Source: Paraglomus occultum
Lineage: Eukaryota; Glomeromycota; Glomeromycetes; Paraglomerales; Paraglomeraceae
Direction: 5' to 3'
Assembly (NCBI GenBank): GCA_910592205.1
Contig: CAJVPJ010000002.1
Location: 1-64,000 of the forward strand
Length of the DNA: 64,000 nucleotides
Below, one piece after another: positions 52,801 through 64,000 of the stretch (the stretch's first letter is position 1; each line of letters opens with the position of its first letter). The notes under the pieces were generated by a model. It was given only the letters and a program-made list of their open reading frames with translations. It was not told where the DNA came from and made no database searches. The position numbers and the translations under genes were made by a program.

Positions 52801-53089
52801 AGAAGACGCGAAAAGATCGAGGCTCTCAGCACCTTTGGTTTAAAAGTGAACTGGGCTTTCTGCACACCTAGTTGAGAGACAACGATTGTCTTTTCGCATC
52901 AAAACTTATATGTGATAAATATGCAAAGTACACAACGGATTTCACTACCGATCAGAATGATAGGATACTTCTTATATCGGGAGGAGGGTAGATAATTCCA
53001 ACAAGAGGCTTTGATGGAAGCTCCTTGGCAGCCTCTTGCGTTTTTTCGACCGTTTCAGTAGCAACCTCGGTCTGTGTTGCATTTACCAT
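49900..53089 (-). CDS. Splicing factor 3A subunit 1 (SF3A1/SF3a120, Prp21)
   Basis: Subunit of the SF3a complex that matures U2 snRNP and helps it engage the branch site. Eleven exons, in transcript order: 53089-52969, 52729-52565, 52499-52367, 52297-51984, 51919-51723, 51645-51486, 51418-51239, 51164-51079, 51004-50847, 50785-50251 and 50172-49900. They sum to 2322 nt, giving 773 residues (human 793). Two SURP modules are clear: VDKTAVFVARNGVQFE near residue 45 and LTAQFVARNGRQFM near 145, the latter followed by LRPNHSLFNYFTKLVEQY. A charged acidic centre (DEDVEMEEEDEDQIGKK) follows, then a CPRCNQAIPVDEMEEHMR segment. A Pro/His/Gln/Met-rich stretch of about 170 residues comes next. The C-terminal ubiquitin-like domain ends VISLQVKDRGKK, the basic tail that contacts U1 stem-loop 4 in human. 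This is the full animal/plant-type architecture rather than the shortened yeast Prp21. Confidence 0.94.
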
Positions 53090-53273
53090 GGCTTGGGTTA
53101 AAGCAAAAGTCTACTTTTGAGTGACAACACATTCTACCTGTTATATTTTATTTATTACTACAATTACTTTCATCTAATTGGCGTTATGAGTTGTTACGTC
53201 ATTATCTGGCGCAGTCGGACAGGTTAGTAGTAGTAGAACAAAAAGTTTGTTCGGCCTCTTGGGCGACTTTTCA
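53090..53273. promoter_or_regulatory. Shared 184 bp divergent promoter of SF3A1 and PRP43
   Basis: The start codons of the two genes lie 184 bp apart on opposite strands, so both promoters and 5' UTRs fit in this gap. A TTACGTCA sequence at 53194-53201 resembles an ATF/CREB-type site and sits near the middle. No TATA element is obvious on either side. Confidence 0.5.
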
Positions 53274-56249
<2,976 letters not shown>

Positions 56250-58779
56250 AAGAGGGTATGTTACCTACTTTCATAATTGTTTGTGCGTGCCTGCAAGCGA
56301 TCGCATGCTAACTTGTGCTTCACCCTCGATGTACATAGCACATTGAGCGAAATCAATAATCCCATACGACGATTGATGCATCTAAAATTCTCATCCGCGA
56401 AAGGTATGTGGCAGTCTTTTTTGGAATATAATGCGGAAAGGTGCGGAATGTTTAATAGCTAGTAACTCTATTGTAAATTGTAAATTCTAATTGTAATTGT
56501 AATTATAATGTAACTGTAACTAACACTTTGTGGATACTCCTTATGTAAAATTTATTTGCTTTCCCATCTCACTTTGACGATCAGCCATCCCTTTCTCCAA
56601 ATTTTCAACATACATTCCCTTTTTCCTAGCCTGCTAGCTCAATAATATTCCTTCATGTTCCCCGATTTAGACACATTTACTTGTTAACTGAATTAGAGCC
56701 CAATATTCCCACTTGCAAATATTAGATACAACAAAAGAGTTCTGGCAATAAGAAAATTTAGATTTTTGGTTCACTCTAATCCCTTTTACTATATTGCAGT
56801 TTAGAACTTGAGAATAAAATTTTTTAGCATTAAAATTAGGATTAATGTGGTAATTGATTGCCTGAACTCAAAATTCCTGAAATTATCTAATTTAGTTGAT
56901 TTAATTGCACCGCATGGCTCACGTGTGAATTCATGGCAAATAAATAGGAAATTAATCTTTAAAAAATTACGGAAGGATCTTAAAAGTGAAATTACATCTT
57001 ATTTCTATGATACCGCAACTATTAAGAAAATTAATAAGAATGCAAGAGAGGATGTACAATTACAAAACAGTGGCGGTTGCGTTGCTGAAGTCAGAAATTC
57101 AAAGAAAGAAACCAACAAACAGGACTACTACTAGCTTCTGTTACTATACCTACTTTTATCTTTCGCTCCAGTCATAATCTCGCTATGGTGGCTGAGCAGG
57201 GAGACAGTTCAGTAATCGCCTTGAAATTTACAATCGAAGCATGGCTAACCTTTACCTTAAATTGGGATCACGTACTCACTATCCTCCAATTCTCGATTGT
57301 TAATCACATTGTTGTTCCTCTAACTGGTAGGTTAATTTCGACGGTCCCGTAAGACGTTGGATTATACTCCAAGTAGGACGCGTATATTAGTAACAATAAC
57401 CAGCCAATTCCAGTGATTCGAAACCAGTAATTTTACAGCTGCAACATCACTGGGTCCAATGAATATACTATTTTATTATATGGACGCCGTTGCGATTTAA
57501 TCATGAACTCTGCCAATGCTAATAAGAATTTGATTGACAATGGCGCAACAAAATGGCAAATCAATAGGGACAGAATTACCACATTGTGGTATAATTTTAG
57601 ACCGAGATATTTCCCCTTATGAAGACAGTGCCAACATGCGTTCTGCAAAAATTCGCAAAGCATTTATCTACTCCAGTTTATGTATCACAACTTTATGAAG
57701 AAAGAAAAGCACGTAAGAGTTGGGTTCAAATTTAGACGAAACCTACTTTTCTTATTGTCACATAAAGCAGTTTTTTTGCATATGCCTTTCTACCTCTCTG
57801 GACAGCACGTCATTTTGTTACGATTCCGAAATTACTAAAATCAAATGACCAAGTCAATCAATATTCAGATCACATGCTATCCTTACTGTCAACAATGGAA
57901 ATAATAATAACAATCTATTCCCCCGCCATTTACATTACACAGATGTCAGGCATTGGGCCAAGTTTTTTCGGCTTAGTCATGTATATGCACGTGCTGTCTA
58001 AAAGCAAGTGCTTGGGTGTCAATTAAAGTCGAAACTGTACTAAATTAAGTACAGCAACGAATACCCATTGTTATTGAAGGTGTCATTTAATCGTGGGTCT
58101 CATGACTGCAAGAACGTATAGTACATATTCCTTTCGGTCGTTGTGTCTTCCGTATATAGTCATTATGTATTCAGAGGCTTGCTTGTGTCTCTTTCTACTT
58201 TCTCTCTATTAACTACTCTTTACGGTGGATGAATTTATTCATGCATAGACCAGAACCTATTAATCGCTATTGCTTTGAATTATTGACATTTGTGGACTTG
58301 TCCCATGAACACATTTTGGTATGCGATCGTCATAATATTGATCACGTAGGTCAACATTCAACATAATGACTTTCTAAATATAATTAAAACTTTTCTTGTC
58401 ATTCCGCGTGATTTTGTGCAAGACACTTCAATACGTAGCGCACAACCATTGGTTTACAAAAGAACGCTCTCTTACGATTTATCGAAATTGGAGAATGGTC
58501 AGATATTTATTCCTTAATATTTGCAACACAATAGCAAGGAGGATGAAACACTCCTTGTCTATAAGTTATTAATACATTTTTAACTAATTATTTATCAAAA
58601 TCACAACCAAATTAACTTACAGTCACGCCCCACCCATTAGAATGGTACATTTCCAACATATACTTCTAAAGGAATGTCTAATCTGTTACTTTCGCATTGA
58701 CATTATTTTTAGTCTTGTTATATTACAACAATTTTTTGCAGTAATAAATAAAACTTAATTTCATAAAAAGGTTCCTTAT
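56250..58779. other. Intergenic, no recognised gene
   Basis: About 2.5 kb of AT-rich sequence. A plus frame at 56808-57134 encodes a Lys/Asn-rich stretch but has no ATG and no recognisable domain, so I leave it uncalled. A short poly-TGTAAT run follows the Prp43 3' end near 56470-56520. Confidence 0.45.
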
Positions 58780-59190
58780 TTAATAACTTATTGGTTGCCA
58801 TTCTGTGTCCCAAATTTCGTGATGATCAGGACCGAAGAATTGCAATGGACAGTTTGGATCGTCAATGGAAGGAGATGAATTGGCAGTCGGTGGCGTATCA
58901 GATGCAGTTGAAGAATCGGATGAAGCAGTAAACGATGAGACGCTGTCAGAACTAGTATGAGTCTTTATTATTGTATTTAAATCAGAATATATAAGTTAGC
59001 AATATTAATATCCTCATTAAATTACATAAAATTTAATTAATATAATCACCTCCGATTCATTAATATTAAATGCACTTTCTTCCATGTCACTAAATTCATC
59101 ACTTCTATCGTCATCAGAATCGTAAAGCGGTGCATCACGGTTTGCAGCATTATCGGCGGTGTCATTAATCATGTCGTTAGTGTTAACCAT
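58780..59190 (-). CDS. Small acidic Ser-rich protein, unknown function
   Basis: Two exons in transcript order, 59190-59050 and 58962-58780, sum to 324 nt, giving 107 residues. The intron has GTGATT..AAG borders and keeps frame. The first exon is acidic: MVNTNDMINDTADNAANR, then LYDSDDDRSDEFSDMEES. The second is Ser/Thr-rich and ends in a less biased, aromatic segment (LQFFGPDHHEIWDTEWQPIS) that looks like a conserved binding motif. No domain recognised. The composition (DSDDD, EFSDMEE) suggests casein kinase 2-type phosphorylation sites. Expression and the splice are unproven. Confidence 0.42.
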
Positions 59191-60094
59191 ACTGAAGTTT
59201 GCGCTGTAATTGCACGAGAGATGTATAAGCAATGAGTTGACTTGTGCTGACACTCGACTTGGCGAAAATAGTCCTCACATTATATAATTCTCGATGCATA
59301 GTCACTTGACGCACGACTCTCGTCACGTTAACTTTTTATGTGACACTGACAATAACCATTCTAATAATTATTGGTCATGTAAAAGCTCGATTAGGATAAG
59401 AATATTAATTGTCTTTACCACGTATTAATTTTTCGTGTCCGCGACATTGATAATAAATCGTAAACAAACAACTGTAATAATATGATAGGTCCGTTATTCA
59501 GTCAGGTGGATCACGCAAGTTAGTAAATGATATTGTGTATTACAAAGAAACATTTTGGATCATCACATGAACACTTTCGCTTGTATCTCAGACATTCGTT
59601 TTGCCTATATTATACTTTCATGTGTAACAAACGAACGTATATTACTTTTGAGAAGTGGGTTTTATTTTTAGAACCGTGACACATAGCAGACAAGTATTTT
59701 ATTTGACAATTACAGCTCGCTGATATAATAATTATAATATTTAGATGTCATCATAAATGTTGATGAATTAAGTACATGCGAGTAATGTCTTCATTCATAA
59801 TTGAAGTCTAGATATCTTTTGATAGCCGCAATTCTCTAGAGTGGATGTACGGGGAGGGTTGAAAAAAAAAATTTTTTATGTCCAATAATTATCGATACCA
59901 CCATTTCATTTCCTCAACATACTCTCCATTAACATTATGCCACGTTGCAGAAAGACTTTTCATGGTCGGCTTTGGTTACTTTATGGTTTCGAGTTTCAAA
60001 CAAAGCATCCATTTTTTTCAAGACTTTTTTCTTTTGCTTTCTAAATCCTTGGTGGGCTTGAGCATTGAGGAAAGTATCGCTTGACTGAGAAAAG
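59191..60094. other. Intergenic, no recognised gene
   Basis: AT-rich. A poly(A)/poly(T) stretch lies at about 59862-59880. The plus frame 59878-60084 has no motif. This stretch may include the far end of the decayed transposon to its right. Confidence 0.35.
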
Positions 60095-60530
60095 TTAATA
60101 ATAATTCCTCGACAATTGTCCGAGTAGCCTTTGCCAGATTTTCGACCGTATCAGAACACGGTCTGGACCTATGGCAAGTGGGGGAAATTTCACTCTTATG
60201 ATCGTGAGGTGCGGCAGTATTATGACGTCACAGTTGTTCATTTCCTTTTTTTTCTGAAAGCTCAGCTCATGATGCAAAATATAACACGAGAGATGCCGAT
60301 TTCGTTGGCTAATTTTAATAAAAATGTGCGAGTTACTATTAACAAAATTTTTGATTTTTTCCCCGGCGTTACTTACTTTTCGAGGGCGTCCAAAATAAGC
60401 CTTGTTTTTGATTTCTTCTTCTCTGTCTTTTAACGTAGTAATCCAGCGTTTAATTGTGCTAATAACCAATGCTTTTTTTCCTTCTACATTCACTAACTCT
60501 TTGTGAATTTAGTCGCGTTTCTGCCATTTT
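60095..60530 (-). pseudogene. Transposase relic, Tc1/mariner-like helix-turn-helix end
   Basis: The minus strand from about 60524 opens with ATG GCA GAA and breaks frame after a few codons. It continues in the frame 60493-60095 with AISTIKRW-like sequence (VISTIKRWITTLKDREEEIK), then FGRPRKV, the GRPR linker typical of Tc1-type DNA-binding domains. A second frame over the same stretch reads LANEIGISR, a recognition-helix pattern. Frameshifts and a poly-A-rich run then destroy the reading frame, and no DDE catalytic block is visible. Non-functional if correctly identified. Confidence 0.42.
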
Positions 60531-60686
60531 TTCAAACCGTCCGAGTATTAAAAAATTACTTTAAGTTTGTCAAATATCTAATTTTGAAAAAAGTATAATC
60601 TTGATGGCTCAGGCAGAGTAATACGTTTGATAGAGTGGAAAGTCTCAAGACGCAAAGAAGTGCAAACTTGCTTAATACAAAAGAAT

Positions 60687-60745
60687 TGCTGTATCTCAGT
60701 TCTGAACTGAGTGACTGGATTCTGGGTCCCGAATTCGGACACAGC
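60687..60745. mobile_element. Small terminal-inverted-repeat element (copy 3, short)
   Basis: The left end TGCTGTATCTCAGTTCTGAA and the right end (reverse complement TGCTGTGTCCGAATTCGGGA) are related to the ends of the copies at 22242 and 38285. They enclose only one TTCTGAACTGAG motif. At 59 bp it looks like an internally deleted copy. Confidence 0.45.
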
Positions 60746-62001
60746 ACAAAAATAGTTATACGCACAAAAAAGAATATGTCTACATCCTTTACTGTAATTA
60801 GGTTCTGACAAATTGCTAAACAAGCACGTTTTGTGCGTAAAATACTAACTGACGTACATTGATATAACATGCCACAAATTGAGTCTAACACTGCTGGGGC
60901 CGATATTTCGGTAATCCCAAGCTTGATAAGTAGGATAAGTAGTAACGGAGTTTTAATGATAACTGAGAGATTAAAATGTTGCTTTTGAAATGCCAAAAAT
61001 GCTTGAATAAACATATTGTACTGTTTCATTGTAAATGTAAATTTTAAAGCGTTTTTTTTTTTTTTTATTTTGTGCGTCCTCTTTTAAGTACGGTTAAGGT
61101 TAACTGCTTAAATTTGTGTTTCTTTACTAGGTAAATTTTTATGAAAATGCGAACACAATATTAAACCTAATTTGAACAACATTAAATAAACTAGTATTTA
61201 TATTTTTTAAATTATAGATTAATATTTGACATATTACCTAAACTAATTTCCTTATACTTTCACAGTTACATCAATACAGTATATATAAGTTAACAAAAGT
61301 AGACGGATGGCCTACCGCTGAGAAAAGAAATTCCTTATCCAAAAAATGTTAGAGCACCCTATTTTTAAGCGTTTCTGCATATTAGTGCACCCTGTCTAAT
61401 ACACAATAGTCACGGAGCAGGCCATTCTTTGGACATGATGATTTGATCATTCATCTCTGTAATCACGTCTTTTTCTTTGGCGTAATAATAACTTGTAGAT
61501 CACAATATTATTCGTACCTAGTTTAACGCAAAAATGCAGGGATGCAGACGATAATGCAAGACAATAGCTGTATCTTTACACAGCTTGAAGCCATTCACAT
61601 TGTTTTCATAATTGGCATAGATATCCGAGGAACGAGCACCGAAATTATGTTAACTTTAATATGAATGTTGATAATTATAATGTTATCTCAATGCAGTGTC
61701 ACAAGAACGGGGCTATTCTAGAACGTTACATTCTAAAACGAATTGCAGATAAGGTAGTGGGAGCTATAAAGGACCCTTTGAGAACGTATCAATGCCTCAC
61801 GTTTTGATAAGTGTTTCTGATGCAATTGGCAGTATTACGATACACGTATGTTGCGCCAAACGTTTCAGTCTTCTAAATAGTCGGCCCCCCTTAGTGGCAC
61901 CTGTGACATAATAATACTAGCGGCAAATTTTGTGAGCCCATGTTTAAAAAAAAAGCAATTTACGTAATCAACTGAATGACTTTTCACACAGTGCTACAAC
62001 T
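60746..62001. other. Intergenic, no recognised gene
   Basis: AT-rich, with a 14-base T run near 61052-61066. The minus frame 61029-60556 crosses the small element and has no family signature. Confidence 0.4.
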
Positions 62002-62358
62002 CTAGGCACAGTATACCAGGATTGCACGCGTAATAACTTTGGCGACGTCCTCAAATCTACGTTTGCAGTTTGCACACACGCGTTTTGCTGTAAGCAAAAG
62101 CGTATGCTTCTTACGGGTACGCCGGTCTTTTGGAAAAGCTGAGGCATGCCTTCTTCTAAACAAGTTTCGAATCTCCAATTCTTCCGTAGTGATTTGGGAA
62201 GTTAAAACAGTGACAAACGGCGAATCGATAATATCAACAACTGTTACCTCAAATTGTCTGAATCGAGAGCAAAACGGTAACTGAACGACACATGCTTTCA
62301 GGGCGTGGCATTTTGAACTTGAGTCAGATGCGAATGGAGCAGCGCACTGTTTCGTGGT
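62002..62358 (-). CDS. Open frame of about 118 codons lacking an ATG, unknown
   Basis: The minus strand is open from just after a TAA near 62361 down to a TAG at 62004-62002, with no methionine codon in frame. It would therefore need an upstream exon. The peptide has well-mixed composition and is not low complexity: KCHALKACVVQLPFCSRFRQ near the start, TTEELEIRNLFRRRHASAFP in the middle, then a basic stretch and VCANCKRRFEDVAKVITR with a CxxC pair. Codon use looks coding. It may be the last exon of a gene starting further right or a piece of a mobile-element protein. I do not recognise it. GTAACA inside it is a possible donor. Confidence 0.3.
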   Translation of the reverse strand, partial: TTKQCAAPFASDSSSKCHALKACVVQLPFCSRFRQFEVTVVDIIDSPFVTVLTSQITTEELEIRNLFRRRHASAFPKDRRTRKKHTLLLTAKRVCANCKRRFEDVAKVITRAILVYCA

Positions 62359-64000
62359 TTATTGATTGATGTTCTACCAGATTCATTCGTGCGCGGCTGG
62401 TTATGTGATTATACTACATGACATGTACTCGATACTTCTGCCGAGATTAACTATCCCCTTTTTTTTGTCTAGCTGAAGATCTTACCTTTGGAGCGTTTAA
62501 GCACAATTGCTCTTGGGCTGGCAGGGTGCTCTCCTACCGCATCGAGAAGAAAGTGACATTGATGAGACTGCAAGCAAAAGAAGAAATCTTCTCATCAAAA
62601 CAAGCTTAATTGAAGAGAATGATGAACACACGCAGAGGTAAGAATGGAGAGGACTATTGCAAGGACTTGGAAAGCTGTAACTAAGATAGTCCCTATTACT
62701 TCTGCGCACTAACACTTGATTTGGCAATTCACTCTGATCAGACATCCTAGAGTTTGATTGTTCTGAGGTTGCGACGCAAGTCAAGCAGGCATAGTCAAGT
62801 CAATAAATGCAAGCATGAAGCGATTGTCTCAACACGAAGAAGCAATCTTACCATAACAGTTGGGCCGAATAAGGTGAATGCCATGCTAGTTTGTTAGTTG
62901 TCAAGCCACGGACAATCCCGCTCCAAGGAATAAACACTTTCCCAGAGTTAGCAATAAGTTTAATTTATTAATCGCTCGTCACCCATGCTTTTATTAACAG
63001 GTGACTGATGTGACAGGCATGAAAATTTGGTCAGCAAGTCGTGGCTGTGAGTCTCAGTTCCATGGTGTCTGTGGGTTGTGGACCTCGATGGCTGCAGAAA
63101 CTGTTCTCACTTGTGAATAAGCACGAACTTTGAATCACAGTCGCTCCACGCGCAAAATGATCGATTTGCGACCGGCATACTCTTAAGGAATTTGGACGAA
63201 AAGCAACAAAGGCACCCATTGAGGCGTAGTGTGAAAGCGAGCATTCCATGACTGTTTTTTTATTATCGCCGAGATCATCCCAATTAGACGACAATGTTAA
63301 CAACTATTGAGATTCAGGGCCCCCCGGACGATACTCTTATATTGCCGAGATCGATAATTCTCGTGATTCAGGCAGCCTGCAGAACATAATATGTACTCAC
63401 TGCCAGCGCACGTAGCGATATTCATCTCGAAGAAACGTCCGAGGCCGTTCACAATATTATCTTCTTATACATGTAATAGGTTTGTTTGCTTATTAGTATC
63501 TCTCCCAAATCCCACGTCTCCATTCTACGACAATGAATGAATGTTTTTGTTCCCCATTCCTCTTAATTGATCTGATCATTCTCTGCGCGATTCTTTATTT
63601 TATATTCACATTTTTGTTGACATTATTGTAACTCCCGACATTAGACACTTGTAAATTCTAACCTTGACTTTGGATTAATCATATTGGACGGAGATGTGTT
63701 ATATTATCGTTCATAACCATTGAATTTCAGTGCTGATGGCTATCGCATTATTTACATTGAGAACATCTTCATCGTATATGCGCTTCAACTTCATCCAAAA
63801 AGATTCACTCTATTGCAAAACGTCTACTTGCTACCGTCTGTGAACGGACAAATTCTATTGGTTTGATCGGAAAAATTCCATCTAGCATTGTACAACATAC
63901 CCAAGTTTGATCTCGAGCAATGCTAACGCTTGCGAATTAATGCTGATTCAGCAAACCGGTTTCGTGATGTATCGGTGGTTACGGCACAATGTTCAATTAC
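62359..64000. other. Right end, no recognised gene
   Basis: No supportable gene. Minus frames at 62784-62497 (with an internal ATG at 62744) and 63303-63031 have no motif. The former could in principle hold an upstream exon for the open frame at 62002-62358, but I cannot find a convincing splice pair. Confidence 0.35.

Noticed and set aside
56808-57134. 108-codon Lys/Asn-rich plus frame
   Set aside because: No ATG, no domain, composition as expected from AT-rich DNA.
62039-62284. 81-codon plus frame
   Set aside because: Antisense to the longer, better-composed minus frame 62002-62358.

Overview
This is a nuclear, AT-rich, intron-dense eukaryotic window, most probably from an early-diverging fungus. 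Glomeromycotina (arbuscular mycorrhizal fungi) or a relative is my best guess. The introns are short, mostly 60-120 bp, with GT..AG borders. The ATP sulfurylase is the fungal type fused to a degenerate APS-kinase-like domain, yet the window also carries an E2F factor, which Dikarya lost, and a full GPI-specific phospholipase D, which is better known from animals. All gene models were assembled by hand: I picked splice sites and checked that the summed exons keep frame and restore the family's conserved sequence. The species is inference.

Layout, left to right. 1.7-3.4 kb (+): FG nucleoporin of the Nup58/Nup49 family. 4.2-5.4 kb (-): multi-pass membrane protein with a remarkable Cys/Asp tail, unrecognised. 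7.7-12.1 kb (+): GPI-specific phospholipase D with signal peptide and FG-GAP propeller. 15.8-17.9 kb (+): E2F transcription factor. 20.1-20.7 kb: decayed coding sequence, possibly cyclin-like. 21.2-22.6 kb: minisatellite and a small terminal-inverted-repeat element. 23.4-24.9 kb (-): inositol monophosphatase. 27.9-29.5 kb (-): Ssh4/Ear1-like membrane SPRY protein with a PPxY motif. 34.4-36.6 kb (+): ATP sulfurylase. 38.3-39.8 kb: second copy of the small element and two weak hypothetical genes. 40.5-42.4 kb (+): cytosolic tryptophanyl-tRNA synthetase. 44.0-49.5 kb (-): exportin-T in 21 exons. 49.9-53.1 kb (-): splicing factor SF3A1, head to head with 53.3-56.2 kb (+): the DEAH helicase Prp43. 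58.8-59.2 kb (-): small acidic protein. 60.1-60.8 kb: transposase relic and third copy of the small element. 62.0-62.4 kb (-): long open frame without a start codon. The rest is AT-rich DNA in which I see no gene.

Several genes concern RNA handling. Nup58 lines the pore, exportin-T carries mature tRNA through it, TrpRS charges tRNA, SF3A1 belongs to U2 snRNP, and Prp43 dismantles spliceosomes. No operon logic is implied. The only arrangement suggesting shared control is the 184 bp divergent promoter between SF3A1 and PRP43.

I found no rRNA, no convincing tRNA, no CRISPR array and no gene cluster of a new type. The best candidates for something new are the Cys/Asp-tailed membrane protein, the dispersed element with a 20/21 bp internal period, and the unexplained minus-strand frame at 62 kb.
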